64,000 bases of DNA, taken from contig NW_026516687.1 of NCBI RefSeq assembly GCF_025766255.1, positions 1 to 64,000 of the forward strand. Reading direction: 5' to 3'. The first letter of the stretch is position 1. The number at the start of each line of letters is the position of its first letter. Below, piece by piece: positions 14,531 to 25,633 of this stretch. A program made the translations under genes and the position numbers. The notes under the pieces were generated by a model, which was not told where the DNA came from, searched no databases, and worked only from the letters and a program-made list of their open reading frames with translations. The DNA is from Zychaea mexicana. Taxonomy: Eukaryota; Mucoromycota; Mucoromycetes; Mucorales; Lichtheimiaceae.

Positions 14531-15796
14531 TTACAAGAGGTTGGCTTCAAGAGATTGATGGATTAAAACATATACAGCCGCCACCTCTTCCTCATCAGAG
14601 ACTTCAGCAGCAGGCGGATCAATTTGCATCCGATGGTGTCCCTGCTGCTCTTGTTCTTCTTCAAACTGTGCCACTACTTCGTCTGCGGGCATATCGTCAA
14701 AGAGAGGCTGAGGCAGATCGTCGGGGTATGTTCGTATAAGGTTGATCTCTGCCTCATTGAAGATATCCACTTGTGTTTGTCTCAATAGATCGCTGCCTCT
14801 CGGCACTTCTGGAAATTGAAACTTGCGCAAACCACAGGCTTTTAGCCCGATCATTTGTAGCCTGCTTCCCCGGATGAGTCGCCGCACACCACCCATGGTG
14901 ACCGATTGACAAAACGAAATATCGAGATAGAGCAGCCGAGGTAAATGCCGCTGAATCGCGTCCAAGGTCAGATCCGTGATACCACATGCCATCAATGTCA
15001 GATACTCCAACTGCGGATGCGCTTCAATAAACCGTATAGCCGCATTATCCCCAATTTCATTACATCCTGTTACCGAAAATGACATAAGATCAGGCATCAC
15101 TACAACCGACTGCTCGTCCCTTGCCAATGCCAGCAAAAAGTCGTTCATCATGGCTGTTTTGTCACTGCACACAATATCCAAATGGCGGAGCCGTTTGAAT
15201 GCACGCATATCATAGGCCGTATCCTCGACATTGATCCACTTGCATCCAGACAAATCCAGATACTCAAGCGGACAATCGGCAAACGGTAGCAATGCCATGG
15301 ACTGCAGCTTGCGACAGTGGTCAAACGTTAATTTCCGTAATTTTTTGCACCTCATACCAAGGTGATGTGCAGACCGATACGTAATGTCGGCTCGTTTCAA
15401 GTACAAGATTTCGAGCTGGCTGCAATAGTTGGCAATAGAACTAATGCTCTTGTCCGTCAAACGGTCCGAATTTTGGACGGCAAAATCTTCGAGTTGAGGC
15501 ACGTGTGGTAACAATAGTAAGCAATCGTCGTCGTCAAACAGAGACTGATCTTGCTGTTGCTGCCAGTCAATGCGAAATTGTCGGACCCAACTACCAACTG
15601 GCTTTTTACTCGACCGTAAGCATTTCACAAACTGTTTGAAGCGTGCGTGGTTGCGAATGGTAGGCGCTCGCCAAAGATGTTGTATTGCCGCGGCATTGAA
15701 ACGTCGATTGACAAAGATGCACTGATATAAGTCGGGTTGTTGCAAGGTTTGGAGCGTCAAGCTTAGGATTTCCGGTGGTAAATCGCGTAGCTTCAT
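14531..15796 (-). CDS. F-box and leucine-rich-repeat protein
   Basis: Intronless, 421 residues. The N-terminus LPPEILSLTLQTLQQPDLYQ is an F-box (residues about 3-45) followed by HLWRAP. From about residue 100 there are AMN1/FBXL-type leucine-rich repeats, with cores such as LEILYLKRADI, LRKLTFDHC, LEYLDLSGCKWI and LEYLTLMACGITD. Such proteins are substrate receptors of SCF ubiquitin ligases, the F-box binding Skp1 and the repeats the substrate. The tail (about 365-421) is acidic and Gln/Glu-rich. Start chosen at the first Met, immediately before the F-box. The substrate cannot be inferred. Like its DUF4291 neighbour it has no introns. Confidence 0.88.
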   Translation of the reverse strand: MKLRDLPPEILSLTLQTLQQPDLYQCIFVNRRFNAAAIQHLWRAPTIRNHARFKQFVKCLRSSKKPVGSWVRQFRIDWQQQQDQSLFDDDDCLLLLPHVPQLEDFAVQNSDRLTDKSISSIANYCSQLEILYLKRADITYRSAHHLGMRCKKLRKLTFDHCRKLQSMALLPFADCPLEYLDLSGCKWINVEDTAYDMRAFKRLRHLDIVCSDKTAMMNDFLLALARDEQSVVVMPDLMSFSVTGCNEIGDNAAIRFIEAHPQLEYLTLMACGITDLTLDAIQRHLPRLLYLDISFCQSVTMGGVRRLIRGSRLQMIGLKACGLRKFQFPEVPRGSDLLRQTQVDIFNEAEINLIRTYPDDLPQPLFDDMPADEVVAQFEEEQEQQGHHRMQIDPPAAEVSDEEEVAAVYVLIHQSLEANLL

Positions 15797-15951
15797 TAGT
15801 GTTGAAGTACTACTTTTTTTTTAGAAAATTGTGAAATCAAGAGGGAGAGCAGATGAATGAGAAAATAACGAGAGGAGGTATTAGGTAGGAGAAGTGGCAT
15901 CCTGCACCTGCAGCATTTTACATTTTTCGAACCCCGCCTTTGTTCACCTTT

Positions 15952-16258
15952 GTCAACCTTTTTACTCTGGGTTGTTAACCTTTGTTAACCTTTTTACTCT
16001 GGGGTGATAAGCTTTGTTAATCTTCTTACTTTAGGTTGTTCAGCACAATGTCGGAAGGTAAAAATAAGCTAATGCATCCAGTATGATAGGAGGTTTCGAC
16101 TCACGGTCTTTTTTATTCACAAATAACAATAGAGACACTCGATCTTCTTTCATACAATATTCCACATCATTTAAGACCTGGCACGGATTTCACGAGCCGT
16201 CAATTGCTAAATATGAATTTGTTGAAAACATTATACTACCGACAATATTTGGTGAGTT
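15952..16258 (+). repeat. Left terminal inverted repeat of the MULE
   Basis: About 300 bp, complementary to 17504-17768. It ends internally at GACAATATTTGGTGAGT, which has an exact complement at the inner edge of the right arm. The left arm has one more roughly 31-33 bp subterminal unit than the right. Confidence 0.82.
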
Positions 16259-16341
16259 GGGTCATTCTTGCATTTTGTTTCTTTTTCTTATGTGGTTGTA
16301 AAGTTATAGTAGTATATGGATGCCTAATTAACTTGATAGAC

Positions 16342-17290
16342 AGTTGTGACACTACAATGTACGAACCAGGCCCAACACGGTGGCAGAATCGTAGGAGCGA
16401 GGAGTTACCTCCAGTGGTAGTAAAGGTGCAGCATACCGTCAATCAAGATCTCTATCTACGAATGATTGGCTACAGTAGTGAGGCATCCCGGAAGTTGTTG
16501 TGAACCTCGTGCGCCAGCAACTGAACGATGGCGTCAACTGCCGTGACATACGCATGCGTATATTACGCCAAATGGATGCTATAGAGCAGCAGCAACAGAA
16601 CGATCTCCAAAGGTTCCACCGTGCCGGACAACGCAAGTTGAATTATGAAGACGTTTATAATATGTGGACCAAGGTGTGTAAGGAGCCATAGGATGATAGT
16701 CAATATGATGCATGTGTAATTCCAAAGTTTATTAGATAAGACGCACGATGTATCACTTCCATAAGAACGACTTGCTCTCAGCACGAGTTTGGCTTGATGA
16801 ACGTCTTCCTACTGAGAATAATATCATTTTCCGCGGCAATCCCATCGGGTACACCTCTCTTGTGGATTCTTTCTGTTTTGGAATCCTCTCCCAGCAGCAA
16901 ATTGCTCAGCTTCAACATACTATGTCTGTTTGCATGGATGCCACATACAACATTACCTGCCGCACTTTTGATATCATGTATACCATTGTTATCTGCGATC
17001 AATACACGGGAACAGGCTATCCTGCTGCATACATGTTCACGGAACGACCATTCTGCTGGCCCGATCATCCAATGGTTGACGTTTCTTCGTGATTCGTCTG
17101 GTGTAGTATTCGAGTTTTTGACCATTGATTGTAGTATTCCGGAGGTCAATGCCATCCAATTTGTATTCCCTGATGCAGCAATTCATTATCTGAAGGGCAA
17201 AGCTCGCTTAACTCAAGCCGCCCATCTTTCTCACTATTGCCATATCCAAAATATCAAAAGAAGTCGGTGATTATATCAAGCCATCCAGCT
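16342..17290 (+). pseudogene. MULE transposase relic
   Basis: Fragments of one transposase in shifting frames. 16342-16499: a frame ending in DLYLRMIGYSSEASRKLL. 16501-16675: continued as NLVRQQLNDGVNCRDIRMRI. A probable intron lies near 16674-16738. 16748-17045: includes the core VCMDATYNITCRTFDIMYT, with the first catalytic Asp, and TGTGYPAAYMFTE. Then a frameshift near 17040 leads into WLTFLRDSSGV and FLTIDCSIPEVNAIQFVFPD, with the second Asp and the E-NAI motif typical of MULE transposases. The expected C-x-FH motif after AAIHY is lost. The frameshift and stops make it non-functional. Confidence 0.76.
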
Positions 17291-17503
17291 CGAGGCCCTT
17301 TTTGCTCGAAGCAAAAAACTGTAATCCATGGGCGACACAATGCGTCTTCGCTTCCAGTAGCATCATCGAACACGTGAAGCCACCGCTTCACCCATTTGCC
17401 GCCATGATATCCTTTCTCACATGCCAACATCGATCACTTGCTGCTCATCAACCTTACAACTCTACCGAATCACAAGGAATATGTGCCATGGCCAGCAGAT
17501 TAC

Positions 17504-17768
17504 ACTCACCAAATATTGTCGGCAGTATAATGTTTTTAACAAGAGTCGTATTCAGCAATTGACGGCTCATGAAATCCGTGCCAGGTCTTGAATGATATGG
17601 AACATTGTATGAAAGAAAATCGAGTGTCTCTATTGTTATTTGTGAATAAAAAAGACTGTGAGTCGAAACCTCCTACTGGATGCATTAGCTTACTACCTTC
17701 CGACATTGTGCTGAACAACCCAAAGTGAAAAGGTTAACAAAGGTTAGCAACCCAGAGTAAAAAGGCTA
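17504..17768 (-). repeat. Right terminal inverted repeat of the MULE
   Basis: Inverted partner of the left arm. Most differences are single-base substitutions, plus loss of one subterminal unit, so the arms have diverged modestly since insertion. Confidence 0.82.
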
Positions 17769-20700
17769 AGTTATACGCGAAACTTCATTCTCAACGACGC
17801 AAAATCATTTCTGCTTAGCGCAAGTAATTTGGAAAAAACCAGTAAGTGCAGACAGTGTCTCAATTAAGTCATCGTGTCAAAAAGAAGAAACTCCCATTTG
17901 TGCTGCCAGGGCTATACGCCTTTGACGAGTAGTGTCGACTGCACATGTGATAAAATGTTTGCTTCATATGTGGAACTGCCATGAGAAGAATTTATGCCGA
18001 TTCGCTACTGCTAGCTATGTCTAATTATGTACGAAGAACTTCTATGCTTCTAAAACGTATTTGTGTTTTTTTGGCATTTCTCCCCTTGTACTCCATGGAT
18101 TAATCGCAACGGGTTGTACGCTTCTTGAGGAAAGATCTTACTGTACTGTACTGAGCAGTGTTCTTCTTTATTAAGCAGTATCTGCTGATAATGAAGCACA
18201 CATAATAGTACACGTATCCAAGATTGGGAAAGTGGCATGTGAGTATCTGACATCAGTTTACTGTACCTTATCTTCTCCTCGGTATGTTTCAACCGCAACG
18301 TATACGACATACATAAGGCGTATGACTCGCAAGATGCGAGCTTGACAGCAATATCAATAAAGAAATGAATATGTAGTAAAAGAGCATATCATTATGATTG
18401 CTGCCCTGGCTTGCCTGGCGATAAATGCAAGAAGAAAACACAAGTGTTGTTCTGCGTGTAATTGTAGGATCTCATTTTCGATCGATTACTCATATCAAAT
18501 ACTGGGTCTTTGTATATATGATGAATCTTGCGGGAGACACCTCCACGTTAACTTTTTGTGCGATGATGAATGCAACCACGTAGACAACACCAAATGCTCA
18601 TACTGTATAGAAAACGCTTTTTTGTACAGTATGATACATTTTTACAAATACTATTACTACTACATTTGCTACCTCCAGACGTACACAGCGAAAATGCAGA
18701 ATTTAGCGATTAAATAACTAAACATAAGAGAAGAACACGCTGACCACATAGCATTAAGTGCTGTAGCCTGTCACGCTGAAAAGCATCATCTTTCTTTTAA
18801 CTGCCATCATCCATAGTACTCTCATTAGTAGTTATATTTTCAACTTTTGGCTTAATTGGCTTATAAAGCATCCGAGTACTATTTTATAAATTTTTCTTTT
18901 CCAACCGTTTTAAAAAACTGTAGATATCGAGGTGAGAAACCGGTCGCAACAGTTAGTACAACTATTAAAAGACAAGATAGCTTAAATCATAACCGATGAT
19001 GAAACGACAATCTGGCCCCACTTGTCATCCAATAAAGCAAGATAAACTAGCTGGCTGTCAGAAATAGTAACGAGTGCTTTATAATCACATGTGATTTATG
19101 TGAACGGAGCTGTACAACCCTAGAGAGAGGAACATAGGAAAGGTTGAAGAAATACATAGAAAACTGGATTACTTTACTGCTGTGGTCGAATTTGTACCGC
19201 AAAGCGCACGCGAAGGCAATGGATGTGCAACTTTCTTTCTAACGCAAATGTCGATTATGACGCAGGTACGATCTAAGTACTTGGATCGATCAAGCGTATC
19301 CGTACGATGGTATTTAACCTTCTCTGAGCTCTTTCATACAAAGTATTTGTTTTGTGATCAACAAAGAAAAGGGTAGAGCTCGTGTGAGAACAGAACGTAT
19401 GAGGCGCTAATATTTCAAGTTTTCAAGTAGTCTGGACTAGATGCGCCGATGGCGCCGTGAATTGTCCCAGGCCATAAGAGGTTACATTCGAAAGCACTGA
19501 GACTGATAGTGACGTATCGGCACATTGACCAAAATCAGCGCCTTTATCTTCCAAATTACATGGAGCTTTCAAAAGGACATCGGTCAATGATATGGGTGGA
19601 TTAAGGAAACAATAATATCAACAGTAGCATACTGCTGGGCTGTTTCATTTGGCTGGTTTATTTAGCGGTAGTGATGTGCGCTAGGAGCTACCGCTAGCTA
19701 TGCTCCGATGACGATGTAGACGTGTTTAAGAATGGTTAATCCGTTGCAGAGTTATTGTTTGAATGCAAATGCTTCATGACCTATAATCATACACTTACTT
19801 GTTAAAAAATATAACGTTGCACTGACGCATTGTACTACTGCGATGGCAAGGATTACTAAACGTGGCTCAGGACAAGCTATTGTGCACGTAAAGCAGAGGG
19901 CAATAAGCCATGTATCAAAAGGGGTTGGATACAGCAAGGTAGTTACGCGGGAGAGGGTCATCGTCAAATATAACCCAGCATACGCGGTGGTGGGTTTTCT
20001 TTGAACCCTTTACTCAGCTCAGGAACGACAAAGTTCGGATCGGCGCGGTTTAGAGGAGATGGGGTAAGCATATACCATGGTATGTCAGCGGGATTTTACA
20101 CTTTTAAGTAGTTGCACTAAATGTATATCCGACATGGTAATAAAGAGCTTTCGAACAACAATTACGAAATAAGTTTTGTGTGCGTGTGTGCGTGTGTCCG
20201 CGTAAGTTTCTAATGTTAGCTTGTGTTTGTATTGGTTCGAGATAGATTGTGTTTTTGTAAAGTATGAATCCAAATGTTCCTTATTTGTATAGACGCCTCG
20301 GTAGACGACCTAATGCGTTCGGTGACCCAATGATCAGCCGGAGAGAGAGAGGTAGAAAGAAGGTTTACAGAGTGTCCGACGACAGCGCGTCCTGCTGCCA
20401 CGCACTGCCTTTCCCTCAATTTTTGTTACGCGTTAAATACCCCATGGCTAGCATTGGACGACGTTACTTATGTATACTTGAGATCAAACAAGGACTCTTT
20501 GATGATTACCATGGCTGTAAGATGTTGCCTCAAAAACAAGTGTAAACAACACAGACCACTGTTATTGTTGTTCTGTGTCTGTCTGTCAAGTTCCCACGGC
20601 AGTTCCTGTCGGGTAAGTTGATGATGACATAGAGCATCTGTAAGAAATAAGGGCATCTCGATCATCAGATGCGCACTAAAAAAAATGGGAAACGACAGCA

Positions 20701-21253
20701 GTAGCGTGTTATACAAAATTGGGAGAAAGAGGGGCGAGAGCCATGTGCGCGGAGGATGCGGGGTAGGCACTTTGATTGGAGCGATTGATTTCCAAAATTC
20801 ATAAGATACGTTGCACGAGGACGATTCCTTTTTTGATTTCCAAATTATTAGCAATTTTTTTCGCCCTATTGGGAATTCAAATATGCGGGGTACCCTCTTC
20901 TTGGCCGACTCGCATACACACTGAAGCACTTGACGAAGGTGATCAATACCATTTAGTGGCCATACAGTTGAGAAACTTCTCCGCTGCCAAGGCTCATTGA
21001 AAAAGAAAAAGTCAAGTTAAGGGGAGCTGTCTGTGTTTTCGTCAGACAGTTACTATGATGTAAAGAAGCCTGTTGAGCAAGAGCGCTGGCTTGTATTGTG
21101 TGTTTGTGTGTGTGTGTGTGCATAGAAGCGTAACCACGTGAAAGCGAAATAAGTAAAGTGAGAGAGAAATCCTCAGAGACGAAACGCGCCTCTTCCTCTC
21201 TCTCTCTCTCACTTTCTTTCTTCCTTTCTTTCTCGCTCGCCCTTCTCAAACAC
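17769..21253. other. Gene-poor intergenic region
   Basis: About 3.5 kb with no recognisable coding sequence, RNA gene or repeat family. Short frames such as 18394-18717 (Cys/Tyr-rich) and 20264-20545 show no domain. The last 300 bp form the bHLH gene's upstream region, with a GT repeat (about 21097-21120) and a CT-rich tract (about 21190-21240) just before the ATG. Confidence 0.55.
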
Positions 21254-22537
21254 ATGTTTTCTCCGGCTACGAATACGATGAATACCGACTACGACTGGGT
21301 CTACGATCCGAGCATCATGAACTATCAACCGCCACAAGAATTGCTTCAAGAACCTGTACCTTTCGAAGGTAATAATATGCTTACCAGCGCAACAGCGGCA
21401 TCGACAACAAAAGCAGCGCTCACTTATCTATGAAGCGCGCGCACAATATATCACTCACGCATGATGTGCATATATGTAGACTTCAAGTTTAGCTTTGGCC
21501 TTGATCCGGATTTATCGATCCCTTTCCTTCCAGAAACATCATTATCTACTGCAGCACCAACAGCAACAACAACAACAACAGCATATGCAGCTGCTGCCGC
21601 TTCATCATCTTCATCCATCAACAATGCATCATCCTCTTCATCAGCACCTCCATTACCATCCGACTTTTGGCCTCTTCTCTACAATAGCAATGACACTGCT
21701 GCCAACAACAGCATCAGTCACACAAACGTACTGGATGAAAACGATAAAAAGGAGTTCTCCAACTTTCTTGATTCTTTCTTTGTTGATCCACAGCAAGAAG
21801 AAGTAGAGGAACGACGGCGTAGTACGATTTTGAAATCGCTGGACGAACAAAAGCGCAAGTTTCTGAGTGGTGCCGTGATGGCGGCAACGCCTGGTCAACA
21901 ATCATCATCACCACCATCATCATCATCGTCACAGCTACCCTTTGTATCACAACAACAACAACAACAGCGGCGCAACAGCAGCAACAACAACAACAAACGG
22001 CTTAGTATAGATGACGACGATGATAGTAGTAGCATGATGATGAACACTCCGCGGAAGCGATCCAAAACATCCCGAGAACTATTAACAGAAGATGAAAAAC
22101 GCGCCAATCATATTGCCTCTGAACAAAAGCGACGAAGCACCATTCGTAACGGATTCAAGGATCTCACGGATCTCATTCCGACGCTCAAAAACATCAACAA
22201 CTCCAAAAGCACGGTGCTATTCAAGGCCGTTGATTTTATTCGACACCTTGAGAAACGCAATAAAGGGTTGCACGAAAAGATTGCGACTTTGGAGGCACGC
22301 GTTCAAGATGCAAGACGGTTTAGCTCAAGCAACAGTAGTATCGCCAGCAATAGCAGCAGTAGCAGCAGTAGCAGCAACAGCAGTACTTCTTCAGATAGCG
22401 CCAGCGAAGCCGTGTCACCTGCCACTGATATTCTGCCATCGCAAGAATCACAAGAACAACGAATTCTCAAGCTACAGGAGCAGCTCCAGTTCCATCAGCG
22501 ACTGTTATCACAGCAACAACAAATGCAACCCTTTTAA
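21254..22537 (+). CDS. bHLH transcription factor
   Basis: Two exons, 21254-21368 and 21480-22537 (111-nt intron, phase 1), 390 residues. The basic helix-loop-helix lies at about residues 245-305: HIASEQKRRSTIRNGFKDL, loop with NNSKSTVLFKAVDFI, then HLEKRNKGLHEKIATLEA extending into a short coiled coil. The His-Glu-Arg pattern in the basic region predicts E-box (CANNTG) binding. The rest is low complexity (Ser, Gln, Asn, Thr and Ala runs), as in many fungal regulators. The MLX/INO4 type is the closest resemblance I see, but this is uncertain. The start was put at the ATG after the CT-rich tract; the frame is open further upstream but encodes only Ser/Leu repeats. Confidence 0.87.
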
Positions 22538-22881
22538 AACTGGCACACACCAATATACACAACAATTCCATATAATATTTCCCGTATCGCACGTATTCTG
22601 ATCGAGCCCAGATCGTTATATATGAGCTTCTCCCATCACGGCTCACACTAGTATAGTCTTTAAAAAAGATGCTTACTCGCAACCCAGTAATAACCCCTTT
22701 TGTGAATAGTCCCCTCCAACCTCATAGCTAACCACCCCCCTTCCACACGCAAGCGTTTTTCGTTAAAGAAACTCATGATTTGCTCCCACGCATACGCACA
22801 CACATCCTACGCACAATCCCACACGCCTCAATTTGAACTGATTTCTCCAAGTTCAACCTGTTTCAAATAGTACATATGATT
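22538..22881. other. Convergent 3' intergenic region
   Basis: The 344 bp between the bHLH stop and the GCP4 stop (tail to tail). AT-rich with short CA runs; presumably both 3' UTRs and poly(A) sites. No other feature seen. Confidence 0.6.
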
Positions 22882-25035
22882 TTATAAAGCACGCATACTT
22901 CGGTCTCCCGAATACCACTTGTTGTAATCCAATTGCATTAACAGCATGTCCACATTCCCGCTTACTTTGGTATCTTGGGAAGCGTTTGTAAGCAGGTCAA
23001 AGAATTGGTCCGTCATGGCAATGAATTCCTATCCAAATATACTTGAGCTTTTCTATAGAATATACCTCTCTTTGGATGCATTTTTCTGTACCTTTTCCAT
23101 AGCGTCCACTTGATCGCCTGCTGTTGTCATGGCAGATTCTTGCTCCAACCCACGCGTCCACTGTCTGACAATTTCTGCTGCCGTCTTTGCCATTTTCCGT
23201 CGTTTGGTCCCTCGCCATTCTTCATTGATTTGCTTGATGACCCCACAAAAGTCCAGACATGCCCGCAAGATCCTTTGAATGCACTTGACACACTCAGGTG
23301 ACGCGAGCAAACAACCACGTGTCACATGCTGCAGGTAATCCGCGTGCGCGTTTTGCAGTTCCTCGAAATCTAACGATTTCATGTTGTTGATGTTGACCCC
23401 ACCGAACGTATTATACGTCCATTGTTTTTTCCTTGTCTTTCTCTTGTCATCGTCGTGATCATCGTTCGATATCGATACAATGTCCATCAGATGTTGATAA
23501 TGGACATCAATGACATTGGCTTGGACATGACTCCATAACGCATTCACCCAGTATAACATGTGAGACCGTAAGCGCCAGATTGCATGTTGACTTGTGCGCA
23601 GAAAGGATTCATAAAGCGACATTTGCACGTTTTTCAGCCCGATCAGATAGGACCATAACTTGCTGTACTGATGCATCACGGACTGGCTCAAGAATAAATC
23701 AATAGGCCATTTCAAATCGTATCGTAGCGTGCAAGCTACATCAATGAGTAGTAAATCATTGAATCCGCTTCCTCCGCCTCGACTTTCCAGGATCTTGACA
23801 CTGTAGCCGTCCAATAATCGATCAACATCGTCATCATATTCATCCTCATCGTCGTCATGTGTTGTTGTTGCTGTGGTGCCAACGGACGCTTTGGCCAGCA
23901 AAGCATTAAACTCCTGATGCCGAAAGATCTTTTCTGCCGAAGATACCGATCGTTTGGATAGTGTTGCGCGCTGACGCCATTGTGTGCATGCTTCGATAAA
24001 GTTGGTGGTCAGATCACCATAGCCCAAAAGAAACATGTTACGAAACGATGTAAAATAGCGTCCCAATGCATGCTCGCCGACTAATACTTTGGAAAATAGC
24101 CAATCTGCTGTGGTTTTCCGCATGTGTTGTACGACGTGATCGAGGGTGCGTTGTCGATGTTGTAGTGCCACGAGGAGTTGTAGGTTTTCGCGTTTCATGA
24201 TTTCAGGTGGATCTTTGACTGTGGCCACTGCTTTGCCGACGAAGAGAATGGATTCAGCTAGAGCAGGTGGGATGCGTGTAGGAATTCGATCTTTGACAAG
24301 GACGTAACGTTGCCATCCCACGTTGCTGCCGTTCGTTTGTGACGATGACGATGATGGTGAGGTAGCTGCTGCTGCAGAAACAAAGAATTCGTCTGCTATA
24401 TGACCATACACCATCCATGCTGTAAGTTGCCGGTAAAGTACGTCGTACAGACGCGCTGCCATGGTTTCCATCACGCGTCGATACGCGTCGTGGCCCGTCC
24501 TTGCATCATCTAATACGAAATCGAGTAATAGAAGCCCACTGCCCTTGCTGCTGGTGATAACAAGTTGTTCCGAGAGTCGTTGAGTAAATTGAAGTAGGGC
24601 AGGAAGCAATAGTTCCCAGTGGCCAAGAGAAGACGTCAGGAGTGAAGTTGGTACTATGCCATCGCCAGAGTCGTAGTCTTTGTTTAAAATATGTCGTTCC
24701 ATGGACAAAATGTCTTGTCGATATCCGTCAAGTGTTCCATGAAGGGATGCCATGAGTGCTTGTGCGTATGCACCAATGGTCGATCTTTTGTTTTCGCTGT
24801 TGTAGTTGTTGCCGAGTGGTTGGTGGTGGTGATTGTTGTCCTTGCAGAATTCATTGAGTTGAGAGTAGAACCAACCGAATTGACCTAAACGATTCAACGA
24901 TTCTCGTTCGGCAGGATGTAAATTAGGAAAATCGGACTTGATGGCAAAAGTACATGGTTTTTCGGGAGCTGGTGGGTATGGAAGAAAGACATTGCTTGGG
25001 AATCCTGAGAGAACAAATATAAGTTCATGAAGCAT
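22882..25035 (-). CDS. TUBGCP4: Gamma-tubulin complex component 4 (GCP4/Spc97-Spc98 family)
   Basis: Two exons, 25035-23092 and 23028-22882, 696 residues (human GCP4 is 667). The N-terminus MLHELIFVLSGFPSNVF is the GCP4 signature. The grip1-type middle contains ALMASLHGTLDGYRQDIL and ERHIL. The grip2 half contains RYFTSFRNMFLLGYGDLTTNFIE in segments, YDLKWPIDLFL, a MLYWVNALWSHVQANVID segment, and C-terminal LLMQLDYNKWYS, matching the conserved LDYNK end. It is part of the gamma-tubulin ring complex that nucleates microtubules. The small last exon was chosen because it supplies this conserved end, in phase 0 after an AAG|GTACAG donor. An in-frame Met 24 codons upstream is disregarded because conservation starts at MLHEL. 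Confidence 0.92.
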
Positions 25036-25633
25036 TTTATAGTAATAAGAAGAAGGGGAAATTTGGACCTGAAAACCTACAGCCAGCCCTTTAAATTTGT
25101 GCTGCATGATCAGCTCGGGACACAGTGAATCAATTATACGTTTCTAATCATAAAGTAGATCTGAATCGGGATGAATAGGAGCAAACACTGCCAAGCAGAA
25201 AATGCTGTTGGACCTCTTCAATCCGATTTGAAGTTCTTATCTGAAATGGCAAAATACAAAGCATACAGCACGTCCTCATTAATAAGATACAATAAGCATT
25301 AAAGTGCGATCCTATATAAAGTGGTTTCAGCATATACATACACAATAAACTGGACTACACGTAGTTTATACATCATATGCATCAAGCTTACTTTGCTCTT
25401 TTAATTATGTGTGGCCAAATTTTAATTTCCAGCGCTGTACATGTGGATAGAAATAGCCGTGTGTGGTGTATATACGCAGATAGAATTAGCAAAAAGAATA
25501 GACGGAAGTGTGATGAAAGGCAGTTATTAAAACAAATAAAAGAGAAGAATGTGTACTTGAGATGGAGCAAGAAGGATGAGAAGACAAGGACGGAAATGGG
25601 AGGGGGGGTGTGCTGTTGTGGATTTGTTTGCTT
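25036..25633. other. Intergenic region between GCP4 and the AP180 gene
   Basis: About 600 bp holding the GCP4 promoter and the 3' end of the clathrin adaptor gene, both on the minus strand. A purine-rich stretch lies at 25530-25600. No supported gene. Confidence 0.6.

Larger units (their letters stand above)
15952..17768 (+). mobile_element. Decayed MULE-type DNA transposon with long terminal inverted repeats
   Basis: Two inverted copies bracket a broken transposase: left about 15952-16258, right about 17504-17768. The arms match nearly base for base over motifs such as GTTCAGCACAATGTCGGAAG and GACCTGGCACGGATTTCA (one mismatch), with a few substitutions and one indel. The outer arm carries a tandem of roughly 31-bp units containing TTAACCTTTTTACTCT: about three on the left, about two on the right. 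Long inverted repeats plus a MULE transposase core identify a Mutator-like element. Outer edges are approximate, and I could not define a target-site duplication. Confidence 0.83.

Noticed and set aside
21158..21253. Upstream start for the bHLH protein
   Set aside because: The extension is encoded by a CT-rich microsatellite and gives only Ser/Leu/Phe repeats.
25036..25107. Upstream in-frame Met for GCP4
   Set aside because: Conserved GCP4 sequence starts exactly at MLHEL (25035); the 24 residues before it look like 5' UTR.
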